Assembly: GCA_037176885.1 (NCBI GenBank)
Contig: JAWWNJ010000122.1
Coordinates: 1-64,000, forward strand
Direction of reading: 5' to 3'
DNA length: 64,000 nt
Origin: Favolaschia claudopus
Lineage: Eukaryota > Basidiomycota > Agaricomycetes > Agaricales > Mycenaceae
Part shown: positions 1-10,861 of the stretch, one piece after another
Layout: the number at the start of each line of letters is the position of its first letter
Numbering within the stretch: the stretch's first letter is position 1
The notes under the pieces: model-generated
Seen by the model: the letters and a program-made list of their open reading frames with translations, nothing else
Told to the model about the DNA's origin: nothing
Databases searched by the model: none
Translations under genes and position numbers: made by a program

Positions 1-332
1 CAGTCTTGCGTTACCACTACGAATTTATTCGTGTGCGCATGGCTGAGAATTTTCTCCCCACGCGCTGGGTGACGCCCGATCAGGGCCTCGTCTCCACCAG
101 GTTGGTTCGCTACCCACTGCCCCCACCATTCTCCTCCAAGCGCAAACGCGACCTGGCTGAGCGCCTTTCTGAACCCAGCGCCCCTGCATCCCGTCCGAAG
201 GTTGATGAGACCTGCTACAAGTTTCAGGATGCCGCTGGTTGTCGCATGGGCGACAAGTGCTCTCGCCGCCACGTCTGCATTGCGTGTCAGGGCGCCCACC
301 CCGCACATGCTTGCCCTCAGAAGCGGAAGTAG
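1..332 (+). CDS. DIRS-like retroelement ORF1, 3' end with zinc-finger tail
   Basis: The window opens inside an open frame that ends at 332. The last 45 residues have two cysteine/histidine clusters: CYKFQDAAGCRMGDKCSRRH (a CCCH-type spacing) and then CIACQGAHPAHACP (a CCHC-like knuckle). The same tail occurs in the first, gag-like protein of agaricomycete DIRS-type elements, where it is thought to bind nucleic acid. A DIRS-type reverse transcriptase follows on the same strand. The N-terminus lies outside the window, so length and start cannot be judged. Identification rests on the motif and on the neighbour. Confidence 0.6.
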   Translation, partial: VLRYHYEFIRVRMAENFLPTRWVTPDQGLVSTRLVRYPLPPPFSSKRKRDLAERLSEPSAPASRPKVDETCYKFQDAAGCRMGDKCSRRHVCIACQGAHPAHACPQKRK

Positions 333-440
333 GATGTTTGGGGCACGCCGACCGAGTCCGGCCTCTGCCCCACTCCGACCAACCCTTCGATTCCTCTTCG
401 TCCACTGGCTCCTCGCACCCCACCCTCTCTATCACCCCTC

Positions 441-2400
441 TTGCATACTGCTCATCTCTCTGCCCATCTAATGCCTCCTCCCGCTGCCCGTCCTAATACA
501 CACATCACATTCCCAGTTGCCCCTACCTCCGGTCCTCATGTTACTAGCTCCCTTAATCCCGCTATGCTATCTTTCTTACTTCAGGATTATCCTGATCCCT
601 CCTTCGTACAACACCTACATAATATCTGTACCTATGGTACGTCAATTGGATACACCGGCCCCCGGGTGGGCCGCGCCTTCTCACGAAATCTGGGTGAGCT
701 TCGCCGTGTCGACTCCCTCCCCGTTCATGAGCAGCGCCGGGTCGTTTACTCACCTGTGGGCACTGTCCCCAAAGCCGATGGTGGTTGGCGCACTGTCCAC
801 CACCTCTCTTATCCTCGTGGCTCGTCTATCAACGATAGCATTTCCTCTGACGCAGTGACACTCTCCTACACCTCGCTTGACACCTTCTTTGACCGCCTCC
901 GCCGACTTGGTCCTGGTGCTCTCCTCTGGAAGATCGACCTGCGGCGTGCGTTTCGCCACATCGTAGTATGCCCAGACGACTCTCTGCTGTATGGCTTCTA
1001 CTTCGACGGTGTTGGTTACATTGACGTTCGCCTACCATTCGGATCCGCTCATCACCCCCCACTTTCAACTTGTTTGCGGAGGCCCTGCACTAGATCTCGG
1101 AGCGTATGGGCGCCCCCCTTGACCATTTCCTCGACGACTTCTTTGGTGCTCGCGCAGCAGGCGAGTATGACCTTGCAGAGCGCGACCGTGCAATTTTCCG
1201 CGCAATCTGCGACGCAACTGGTTTCTCTGCCTATCCAGTTGGGGAAGGCAGGGAAGGACATAGCTGCAGCGCACCATGGCTACTCTCAAGTCCCTTCTAG
1301 CCGGAGCGTCAGCTACCCTCTTGGACCTCCAATCCATTGCTGGCCTTCTGCAGTTTGCAACAAAGGTCCTGCCTGCGGGGCGCGCTTTCATCCGTCGAGT
1401 GGTACGATGCGCTGTCCCATTTCCCATCCTTTGGCCGGCGTCGCATCCCGAGAGGTGCACGCCGTGATCTGGAATGGTGGGCTCGTCTTCTTCCGACTTG
1501 GAACGGTATCCAGTCCTACATCCTCACTGCCCGGGCGTGGTTATCTTTACTGACGCCAGTGCGTCTTCCTCGAAAGGAATTGGCGGTCATCTTGGGCCCC
1601 GGGAGGCACCTATCGATTTTTTTGCGATGCGAGTACCCAGGCGGCACCGGGAAAGTCTATCCTTTTCAAGGAGCTGTGGGCCGTGCTCCACGCTCTTCGT
1701 ATCTGGGCATCTCCAGCCTGGGCCGGGTCCCGGGTCTTACTTCGGGTTGACAACACCGGCAGCGTGGCTGGTTTGAATGGAGGTTCTATTCGGGAGGTGC
1801 CTGCACAGGCGCTCTTGAGGGAGATCTTCCTTCTTGCGCTATCTTTTGGCTTTTCCATCTCCTGCGTGTGGGTTTCCTCTGAACAGAACTACCTTGCTGA
1901 CGCACTCTCTCGTTTTGACATGCCACGTCTTCGCCCATTGTTACCTCAATTCTTCGCCTCACAGCACACTCCCTTCCCCCACCTCCCGCCGGATGGCCTG
2001 AACGGGTCGATCAACCACCGCTCGTCGCCTACTTCCTCTGGCACGGCCTCGCTGCCTCCACCCGGGGCGTCAACCAGACGGCTTGCAACTCCTTCGAGTC
2101 TTTCTGCATGCGGAAATACGGCGCCAATGGCGCCTCTCCATACCCCGCCTCAGAAGCCCGCCTTCTGGAATGGGCGGCATCGCTCCCCCCGGGCTGCAGT
2201 GCGAAAACAATCAAGTGCTACATTGGTGCCCTCAAGTCCTTCCACATCGACCTCGGATACGAATCCCGCCCTTTCGAATCACGCGTTCTCGAGCGTGTGA
2301 TTCGTGGTATACGCCGGGTGTGCTCTCTAGCCGCACCCGTTTTCTTGCTCTCTTGGCCTCAGCTCACCTTCCTCGCTGTCCCGGCAACCCCTCCTCCCTC
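441..2400 (+). pseudogene. DIRS-like reverse transcriptase-RNase H-tyrosine recombinase relic
   Basis: Pieces of one polyprotein lie in three frames. From about 740 come VGTVPKADGGWRTVHHLSYP, GALLWKIDLRRAFR and a fragment ending LPFGSA. After a frameshift near 1045 and a TAG at 1091-1093 (a Trp is expected) come LFAEALH, ISERMG and the catalytic-box equivalent HFLDDFFG. RNase H begins with IFTDASASS near 1550 and ends, after another shift near 1680, with LRVDNTGS and ADALSRFD (near 1900). A fourth segment (about 2105-2300) contains SAKTIKCYIGALKSFHIDLG, the N-terminal fold of a DIRS tyrosine recombinase. The catalytic half of the recombinase is missing. RT followed by RNase H and a tyrosine recombinase, with no integrase, is the DIRS/Ngaro order. 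The gene is dead. Confidence 0.8.
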
Positions 2401-2420
2401 GGGCTGCCTTGTCTTCCTGG

Positions 2421-2829
2421 GTTCCGGCCCGAGAGCGCTCGCTGCGAGGGTCACATCACCCCTCACCGCAATCATAAATATATCATCCATTTTCCTCCCT
2501 CCCTCAGCACGAGCTCGCAGCATTCCTAGTGAGTGTATACACTCGGAGGAATGCACGTGGGAGTCATCACTGTGACTCATCGCGTCTTTTTCCTCTACCA
2601 CCACCACCGAGCGCGTTCCTTCGCCCGTGCTCTCGTTTTTAGTTCTCCCACCACCTCCCATATACATTGCATGTACATCATATTTAGTTTTAGTCTGTTT
2701 TGTGCAGCTTCGCGCCGACTTTGGGTTCGGCCCGAGAGCGCTCGCTGCGAGGGTCACATCACCCCTCACCGCAATCATAAATATATCATCCATTTTGCTC
2801 CCTCCCTCAGCACGAGCTCGCAGCATTCC
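2421..2829 (+). repeat. 106-bp direct repeat pair separated by about 196 bp
   Basis: Bases 2421-2526 and 2723-2829 are almost identical (one or two differences plus a one-base gap). Both contain CATAAATATATCATCCATTT and end CTCGCAGCATTCC. They directly follow the recombinase remnant. DIRS/Ngaro elements end in split direct repeats in the order B1-A2-B2, so these could be B1 and B2 with A2 between them. The matching A1 copy would be left of the window, so this is an inference from position and spacing. Confidence 0.75.
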
Positions 2830-2982
2830 CGCGGCAAGGTTCGTGTGAAATCGGCGTGTGCCGAAGACGTGAGATTCATGCACCTGGGCTGATTGGCATC
2901 ATATTGACGCTTTGCTTCACACGTCACATGAATGCATCACATCACACGCCATCACAATGTCACAATCCCTCGGTGGTGTATG

Positions 2983-3080
2983 CAATAGGCATTATGAGGA
3001 TAATGCATAAAATCCCAGCCTACCAAGTCGGTGGACACCAAAAGTCGATGCATAATGAGGTTTATGCATTTTGACCTCAT
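2983..3080 (+). repeat. Inverted partner of the repeat at 6330-6425
   Basis: The reverse complement of this stretch aligns for about 93 bp with 6330-6425 at roughly 80 percent identity. Both include AATGCATAAACCTCATT and a core around ACTTGGT.GGCTGG. It is rich in the palindromic words ATGCAT and TGCATTATGAG. It is either one terminus of a 3.4-kb element or one of two opposed short elements. Confidence 0.7.
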
Positions 3081-3761
3081 GCATTATGAGATATCCGACT
3101 GTAGCATATAGGTGGAAGGAGATGCAGTAAGGGACAGCTAGCAACTAGATACACACACCTTGGATAATCCAAAAAATGCACACCCTTAAAAATATACACA
3201 CCTATACACGTCTTCAGAAAAAAATACACAGGTCCCCATTGTGCAAGCCCTCGGCAACCATGACCGAAACTGATGATCAATTGATTTGGCCAATGGATCA
3301 AAGGCATAAGCATTGAGGATCTTTCCGAGTCCATTTGCAAGCTGCCTCCTACTCTGCTGGGCAGTGTCCGGAGACCATGTTGGTGTAGATATTGTATATA
3401 AAATTTCTTTCCTTCGTTTCAACTAGTCTTCAAATCCAAACAAATATATCGAATAAGAGTCTCTCCTTTGAGAACGTAGAAACACTAGCAGTTCCAACAA
3501 TGGATGCAAGTGAATCACTCCAGAAAGTCAGCCAGCCCTCGCAATTTGAAGCACGCTTCCTGGAACTTAGATTCATAATACATGACCACAATGACTTGAT
3601 ACCAGACGGAAATTCAATTCGGCGGCCTCTCGGATCAGATGCCAACTGATGACTTTTTACGGGCCAAATTCATGGTACACCAAGCACCTGGGAAAAATCT
3701 CCATTGTTGTGTATCAACACGTCAAAATTCCTGTAACAGTGAACAAATAATAATGTTACAC

Positions 3762-4096
3762 TAGAGCATATTAGCAACTGATGTAAAATGTTTTTTTTTT
3801 GAACTTGTATCACATCGGCTTGGGCTTGTTAAATTTTGCTCTGATGCTCTGGTTCTCATACAGACATGCTTGTATTGACCCAGCAAATGGTCAGATTAGC
3901 AGGGGGAAAGCCAGAGCCTACCGCTTGCTCAGCTCCCTTGCTCTATGAGATGTTACACTGTCGGACAAAGCAGACAGTACGTCCATTTTTTGCAACATGC
4001 TTCAGCGATTTTGAATCAAGTTTCCGCAAATTTGATCGCATTTTGGAAATAAAAATCATCGGTTCAAAATTTTACATCACTTGCTAATATGCTCTA
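3762..4096. mobile_element. TA-flanked MITE, copy 1 of the GAGCWTATTAGCA family
   Basis: Terminal inverted repeats of about 28 bp start GAGCATATTAGCAA and are flanked by TA on both sides. A related element with the same termini is at 36791-37197. TA target sites and short noncoding length fit a non-autonomous Tc1/mariner-type element. No coding capacity is visible. Confidence 0.7.
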
Positions 4097-6122
4097 CTAT
4101 TACAGCAGGCCCCCGGTCACTACCTATTCCCCGGGTCGGCCATAGAGTAAAACAACGTCTCAAAAACGGCTTACTTGGGTCAGGAAAATAGAGTAAATCG
4201 AGCTGAAAACACCCAAGGCTGGTCAGAAATAGAGTAAATCGCGCGCAGCGCGGAGAGAAATTTTGAGGTTAGTAACTCATGAGCGGGTGTGGGACACTGA
4301 CTTTTCAACGCATCGGCTGAAGTTTCCGAGCAGAAATCAAGTCGGAGAGGAACGGATGACAACGAGGAAACCAATTTGGCGGGAAATGGGCCGAAATACA
4401 CGAAAATTGGGCGAAAAACCCAGATTTTAACCCTAATGTGGGAATGATAGCGGACCGAACTTCGTGACAAGCCGGATACCTAATTTGGAAATTGTTACTG
4501 TGCCCTCAGTTTTTACCCAGTCACGTAGGGCATTGTTTTTTGATCCGGTTTGTAAACCGGTTTATAGTGGGATTGAAACTGTGCAGAAAATGACCATAAG
4601 AAGGAGGACTAGAGATCCCTCCGGTCAAAAGTCTCAAAATCCACAAAATCATTTCTTCTTCCACGGATTTCGCGCTTTCGGTCTGGGCCGAGACATAGCC
4701 GGTGGCTGTACGATGGCATCAGCGCATCAAATGTCTGCCGCACCACTGAACCTTCACCAAATCTCAACCAAATCCAAGGGACTTCTGCTATGGATGTTTG
4801 CTGGGGTCAGAATTGAGCTACTGACTAACTTTAGGCTATAATTTGATGTCTTTTCCCCCAAAATCACAAGTTAGGTACACACACTTAAATTTTGGGCAAA
4901 AATTTCGCGCTTTTCTAACCCTAGACTAGGGTTTCTTCGTTTTCTCTGAAATGCGAATTTTTGCCTATAAACCCACCCCAAGTTCCTGCTAAATCTCAAT
5001 TTTCAAAGAATTTTGGCCAAAATTCCGGCTTGATATGAAGTTGTGTCCGCTATCATATCAAACATAATGTTCGCATGAGAATATGTACAGAAACTTCGAG
5101 CTCAAGCCACAGCTGGCAGTGTAAAGCTCCGACCTCAACCTGGACACTCAACCACATAATAAACAACGAAAAAAACATTTATAACCGAGCCTCACTGCGC
5201 CTCCCTTCATCTCTGTCGGTGGCAGCTTCTCCCATTCGTTAGGTGAGTTTTCTGCAATTTTGCAAACTCAAACTCAATCAATCTATCTCATGTCCCAAGG
5301 TTCCTTCACTCATTCACTGCCGCTGCTGCTGGAGCCTGGACCTATGTTGCCCCTATCTTCTTTTCCAGTCCCGGTAAATCGACGTCGTCTTTCATGTCCG
5401 CAAGTGATTGAGACCGTTTTAAGTGACTTGGTGGCACAAAATGACTTGATGGTACAGGCAACTCAGTGGCACGGGGAGGGGAGGGGAGGAGGAGGAGAGG
5501 AGGAGGAGAGGATGGGTTTACGTATGTTGATGGGTGTGTCCGATCCGGAGATCTGACACCTCTTGCCATATCATACTACAGTATTTTTTGAGTATTTTGA
5601 TGCTCCCTTACACACCAAAAAATGATTTTGAGATTTGAGTTTCATGTTTTGTTCTCATGTCACATCTGAGTACACAGACCTTTTCTAAGTACCCCACTGA
5701 GTATCCAACAATATTTTCGAGGATTTAGATGACGAGAGGGTGTCTAGGTTCACAGATTTGTAGTGTGTAAACGACCGATTGATGAAAGTTGCCAAAATTG
5801 ATGGCACTGATGTCTCCCTTTTCGCCAGCTCCCGACCATCTATGGCCACAACTCGTGCTCAGACATCTAAATGGGGCCTAAATAACTCATATTGAGTATA
5901 CAGCTACAGATGATTTTGCCCAATTTTCCCGAATGCGGCCAATAATCAAAGTGTGTACAGCCGTTTGCATAATTTCGTGAAAAAACGGATTTTTTTCTCG
6001 CGCCTTACGTACTGATGCGTCAGAGCCCGGCAACGTGCCGAGTTTGCCTTCCAGTATCCATGAACGCAACGATGCTCTCAGATTCATTATCCGAGCTACA
6101 GTTGAACATCTCATAATAGAGA
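4097..6122. other. No gene recognised; AT-rich intergenic DNA
   Basis: Only short open frames without recognisable motifs are present. Minor structure: three copies of ATAGAGTAAA within 4144-4220, a palindromic GGTTTGTAAACCGGTTTAT near 4547, and a purine-only run of G and A at about 5474-5512. Confidence 0.6.
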
Positions 6123-6314
6123 GTTTGTGCGAGCGACCCAGGTCGCTTTTCGATAGCTCAGATCTCCGCAACAATAGATACCAGGTGTGAGCTCTAAGCG
6201 ACCTATAAGAGTATTGCCCTAGGGCACTCCTAAGTCGCTGGGACTTCACACCTGAGACTGCTCGTTGTCGACATCTGAGCGGTCCCAAAGCGACCCGGGT
6301 CGCTTTGCACAAAC
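6123..6314. mobile_element. MITE with 75-bp imperfect terminal inverted repeats
   Basis: The left arm starts GTTTGTGCGAGCGACCCAGG and the right arm, read in reverse complement, starts GTTTGTGCAAAGCGACCCGG. The arms align over about 75 bp and contain the internal palindrome GCGACCYRGGTCGC. No clear target duplication was found. Confidence 0.65.
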
Positions 6315-6329
6315 CCGCTAATGCATATG

Positions 6330-6425
6330 CTCACAATGCATAAACCTCATTCTGCATAGTGTTTTGGGGTCCACCAACTTGGTGGGCTGGTGTTTTATGC
6401 ATTTTCTCATATTGCCTAATGCATA
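6330..6425 (-). repeat. Inverted partner of the repeat at 2983-3080
   Basis: See 2983-3080. The opposed copy lies directly beside two MITEs, and a further fragment with TGCATTATGAGAT sits at 6652-6664, immediately right of the next MITE. Confidence 0.7.
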
Positions 6426-6452
6426 AGGTTTGGGGCAAGTTTTTAGTGCATC

Positions 6453-6648
6453 AGAGACTCTGCGGAAGCCACCGGTGGCTATTTGTGGCTCTTCGTGTGC
6501 AATAGTTTTTTGAGCCTCCCGCTAGAGTTAGCACCCTAGCATCCCGTGAATAGGTAGTACAAATAGTGGCTAATCCACCCAGAGGCTGTCATCCGGTCCC
6601 GAGAAAAATTAGCCACCAATAGCCACCAGTGGCTACCGCAAAGTCTCT
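6453..6648. mobile_element. 196-bp MITE
   Basis: The termini AGAGACTCTGCGGAAGCCAC (left) and, in reverse complement, AGAGACTTTGCGGTAGCCAC (right) align for about 38 bp. Flanks are TGCATC on the left and ATTATGCAT on the right, with no convincing duplication. No ORF. Confidence 0.7.
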
Positions 6649-6828
6649 ATTATGCATTATGAGATCGCAAAATTGATACAATTTGGTGGCAATTTGGCCG
6701 CTTGTGGCGCTCTTCTAACGCATATGGGTACTATTCACGTCAAAAATACCAGTTTATAACAGCTCTGTTAGCCCCCTTAGTGTGCAAAAAGACAAGGGGG
6801 TGCGGGCCGGAGAAGCCGGGACACCGGC

Positions 6829-7260
6829 TTAACCCTTAATAAGCCTTAAGACCTTAGAGGCCTTAATTTCCTTTTTAGGTAGATAATTCCCACCCTCCAA
6901 GGCGCCGAATTCTGTGTGTCTGGTGTACTAGTGCTGCAGTTCTGACCATTGACAAGAGGCATGCCAGGGGTGCCAGAAGATGATTCATTCACACTCAATC
7001 CAGTACCAAGCATCATATTATTGCACTTACAGACAAATCCTTTTTTTTTTCTTTGCCGAGCTACTTGTATTTTTTCGCTGGCTCACACGGCTTTAAGTGG
7101 CACCAGGGAATGCTGAAGCGCTGATGGCCGATGTTCGAGTGTTGCCCTGCGGTGCCTGTCGGCAATTTCTTTGGTGACGCTCGGCTTTCATTTGCCGGCA
7201 TCAACCTTAAGGCCTTAACGTTCCAGAGGCTGGGCCTTAAGGCTTATATGTTAAGACCTT
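6829..7260. repeat. TTAAGGCC-rich low-complexity cluster
   Basis: Many overlapping variants of CCTTAA, TTAAGGCC and CTTAGAGG occur at 6829-6875 and 7205-7260, partly as inverted arrays. Similar words recur at 9505-9540 and 57825-57900. These look like target DNA or subterminal repeats of a repeat family; no gene is seen. Confidence 0.5.
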
Positions 7261-7261
7261 A

Positions 7262-7736
7262 GAGTGTGTACGGGTGGGAGATACTGGCGAGATACGGGAT
7301 ATTGATGGGCACTGATTTCCTTATTGAGTAGAGACCGTGACACGGATCCCACCTGTCACTCCGGAGTTCCCGCCGAATCCCGACCCTTTGGCATTGTTTC
7401 CCGCCCCACTCCTCGCCTCCCGCCTTGTTCCCGCCTCCGCATACCTCCTTAGCAACGACCTATAAAATTCACAGCGTTATTCTACAATTTATTTAGGGTT
7501 ACAATACAGGTACCTGCCAAAAACTCGCTCAATTTGAAACGAAGAGGCAAGTTGCCGGTAGTTCATCGCGGTCGCAGACGGCGAGGAAGAGACGTCGACG
7601 ACGATTGAATTTGTTCGCACGTTGGATCAGCGCATAGCTCGTCATAAAAGTCACAGTCGCCCGTACCTACTCAATAAGGAAATCAGTACCCATCAATATC
7701 CAGTATCTCGTCCGTATCTTGCAGCCGTACACACTC
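7262..7736. mobile_element. 475-bp MITE with TTA flanks (Tourist/PIF-like)
   Basis: Left arm 7262-7331 begins GAGTGTGTACGG and ends CTTATTGAGTAG. The right arm 7667-7736 is its inverted copy at about 90 percent identity. Each end abuts TTA (7259-7261 and 7737-7739), the 3-bp target preferred by PIF/Harbinger elements. The interior shows no ORF. Confidence 0.75.
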
Positions 7737-7739
7737 TTA

Positions 7740-9580
7740 ATTACCTTGCTTGACAAGGTCTCTCCAACCTCATAATTAGCTAAGCAGCACATCGGATGTA
7801 ACCCATTGATCCCCGGTTCTCCCCGATGCACAGCTTTTCGATCGTCCAAAATCACAATTCCATCGGCTCTAAGCCTCTAAATCCGAAGACGACGAAAACA
7901 CAGACAAACTTGAGCTCGTTGCATCGAGTACTTTCAGCAAGACTTTCAGAGCACTACTCAGAACTGGAGGCCCGCCTCAAGCGTATCAAAGCATCGTCGG
8001 AGAGCTCAAAGCAAGATTCCTCCGCAAAGCACAAACCCGGGCAGCAGCAAACTAAGTAACCATCTGCGTCAAGTACAGTACTCAGAGAATCAGGGCTTGC
8101 CATCCTCATCCTGGTGTCTATCGGGCCTGGAACTCGTGAACCGAATGCTGGGGTTTCATTATACCTCTATATCTGGTCTCTTTAAGTACTGGGCTATCAG
8201 CTTAACATTCAGAGGCGTCATCAAAGGTCATCAAATTTCGTGGCTCTTCGTAGGTTCCTACTCATTCAATGCCCTCGATCTTCGCAGCTAGACACGGCTT
8301 TCAGAACTCATTGTCTCCTTTGTTATGCACAAACTCTTTAAAAATGCAGGATTGGACCAGATCGGGACAATTTCTGGCGACGACGCGCACGCGACACATG
8401 GCGCAGGTCGCTGTCAACTGAGCCACTGAAAGTCTCCCCCGCGACTGCCTCACCTCAGCGGCTTTGCGCAATGCTCGTGCTGGTCGAGCAGGACCTGTAC
8501 TGTATTGTCACACGCAATCGCCGACGCCGCCTTCGCACTAAAACTCAAAGTCTTTACACCAACGAAGGTTCAGCATACTGTGCTGAGCCCTCGTGCGCGA
8601 TCATAGCTGTACCCAACCCAAACCAAACCCATTGTCACGGGAATCCTGTCCGCGTTCTCGACCTCTTATCCCCCGAAGGAGTGTCAGGAAAACCTGTGGA
8701 TAAATGATCCGGGGACACCGCAACGAAGAATGGTGGGTCTATCAACAACCCAAACTTCCGCGGCAATTGCTTCAAAGGCTGCCTTACCATATTAATCCCC
8801 ACACAGGACCGCAAAATTTATTCTTCACAGCCAATGACCAGTTCTCTTGGGAGATTTGGCCTGCCCTCGGGCATCTTCAAGCGCTCGCAAATCGAAAACC
8901 AGATTCAGAGCGAGTATCTTCCGCGTCTATTTGTCCTTGGTTGCCTGTCTTGTGTTGTCTCACAGACTCCAGCTCCCTCTCTTCAAGTTGTCGTTGTCGC
9001 CACCGTTCTCTGGCTTTGCTCCCCTTCCCCTCCCCTTGCCGATTGAAATCGTGGCTTGCTCTCCCTTGCGCCAAGACGGATGTAAGGTGTATCGGGACAT
9101 GTCGTGAGCGTCGGTATGTCCAGGAAACCACAGGATTCGGCTAAGTCTGTTTGCGGAGGCATACATCTGTGTGGGATTGCGGAATTCATTACTGTGCGCG
9201 CCACAGACCCTCAACTTGCGCCGTGCATCCTTTGGGCCCCTTTGCATCACCATGATTTTGCTACGACTCATTTCACTTAGTTGAGCACGCTGAGTCGCGA
9301 TGCACAGTTCTGATTTTGTAGTCTCTCGCTCACACCATCATTCTCACCAAACTTTTTGTAAATTGTTAAAAACTTAAATAATGTCTGCCAAAAAACCGAC
9401 AACAATGTGAGCGCAACAGAACTGACCATTCCATTTGTAAATCTGTCCAGTATCAATCCTTCCAGCAAGCAAGGTGCCTTCCGACGTAGTCGGAGCTTCC
9501 TAGTAAGCCTTAACCTTAATAAGGCCTTATGCCTTAGGGCGAACACTGACGCAAACTAGGGCTCATGAACTAGGGCTCAT
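7740..9580. other. No gene recognised
   Basis: Several frames of 60-150 codons are open, but none shows a domain, a plausible splice series or codon bias I can defend. A TTAAGG-type repeat is at 9505-9540, and a tandem copy of ACTAGGGCTCATGA lies just before the tRNA-like sequence. Confidence 0.5.
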
Positions 9581-9581
9581 G

Positions 9582-9670
9582 TGCGATGGCTGTGGACGCC
9601 CATGTCCATATAAGGACATGGGACCTAACGGAACATTCCGATGCCCGTGGGTTCAATTCCCGACGTCGCA
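9582..9670 (+). tRNA. tRNA-like sequence, probably degenerate or SINE-derived
   Basis: The ends TGCGATG and CGTCGCA form a 7-bp acceptor stem with one G-T pair. A B-box-like GGGTTCAATTCCC sits at the correct distance from the 3' end, and a T-run (CTTCTTTTT) follows at once, as at RNA polymerase III terminators. The 89-nt length suggests a long variable arm. However, the A-box region (TGGCTGTGGACG) is imperfect, position 8 is not U, and the middle folds as a 9-bp hairpin (CCCATGTCC / GGACATGGG) rather than a standard anticodon arm. I cannot assign an anticodon. Confidence 0.4.
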
Positions 9671-10861
9671 ACTTCTTTTTACCTTTTATACACTTTTTAA
9701 CCTCGGGTGGATGGTGACTCCAAAACATTCACGGCCCATTGTAGTAAGTTCTAACCCACATATGTACTTTCTCTGCAAAATCTGAGGGGCATTGAGTGTT
9801 TGAGAACTGTAAAATGAGAAACATTCATGAATACATGGCTTCAGTTTGACTGACTGCAATGAGACATTTAAATACATGTAGTGAGTGCAGATAATGTGAC
9901 CAAGTACTGATATTACTGCCTAGTCTAGTCAAAATCTTTGCACCTTTCCATGGGAGAGTTAGTTTGAGGCACAAGGCAAAATTGATGGGAAGCACATATA
10001 TTGGCAGTCTGTCTACCTCCCATCCTGTATCGAAGATATATTGCACTGCACCCACCAAGGAGCTCTGTTAATTAAAGAGTACAAAGGTTTTTCTGCCCCT
10101 ACCTAGTAGGACTTCAGAATACAACCCAGTTCCGTTGAACTGGGATTTGCTGGTTATCCATCCACATTTTCTGGCAGAAATTGAATGAATAGAATCAGGT
10201 GGGTGCTTGTATGTTTATGCGGCACAAAACAGACAGATTCTTACAGACGCAAGGAAACGAAAGCGAAATGAAACCGCGGGAAAGCAAATTGATGCCATCA
10301 ATTTTGTGTTTATTGTGGCAAGCCGACGTCTCGGCGGAAAATCTTGAATTTTAGGCCAGATCCCATGTCCATTTGGGGAATTCGCTCGAAAAGGGCATGG
10401 GTCTTGAAATCACTGATTTTCCTTAAACGGTCTTGGGATTCAAGTGCCAAAAACCTTCGCAGCGTCATGAATACCATTGTATTACAATCAGAAAGGGGTG
10501 CAGGGGAGAGGCTAAATCAAGTTGAATCTCTCCCTCTTTTCTCTTCTCTTTTTCTCTCTTTTTTCAACTTGAATAACTTGATTTCTTCGGCCCGTCCACA
10601 GACATAGGACATGGGCCCAAACTAGGTCTATTTTTCAAGTATTGATATTACGATTATTTTCATTGGATCGGCCGGAATGTTCGGCACCGAAGCCAACGAC
10701 TTCAGAAGCGTATGTATATCGTTGTATTCGCATTCAGTCATGTTGCAAGCCCCTCACATATCTACATCCCGCTTGACAGCCTCTGTCGAAAGGAGTCGTC
10801 TACATCGCTACCGGTCCGTTTCTTTTCTGAGTATTACATACTGCTGCTCCATTGCTCAACC
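9671..10861. other. Upstream region of the aquaporin gene; no separate gene
   Basis: No domain-bearing ORF is seen. A perfect hairpin CCCAGTTC-CGTT-GAACTGGG lies near 10122. A pyrimidine-rich stretch at 10525-10565 is flanked by inverted AAATCAAGTTGAA. ATG at 10677 followed by GTATGT at 10710 could be a small upstream exon of the aquaporin gene, but I could not join it in frame. Confidence 0.4.

Noticed and set aside
5887..6312. Minus-strand 141-codon ORF
   Set aside because: Its N-terminal half is the MITE at 6123-6314 and no family is recognised.
10712..10861. In-frame N-terminal extension of the aquaporin
   Set aside because: The frame is open but the residues (MYIVVFAFSHVASPSHIY) do not resemble MIP N-termini and GTATGT at 10710 suggests intron sequence.
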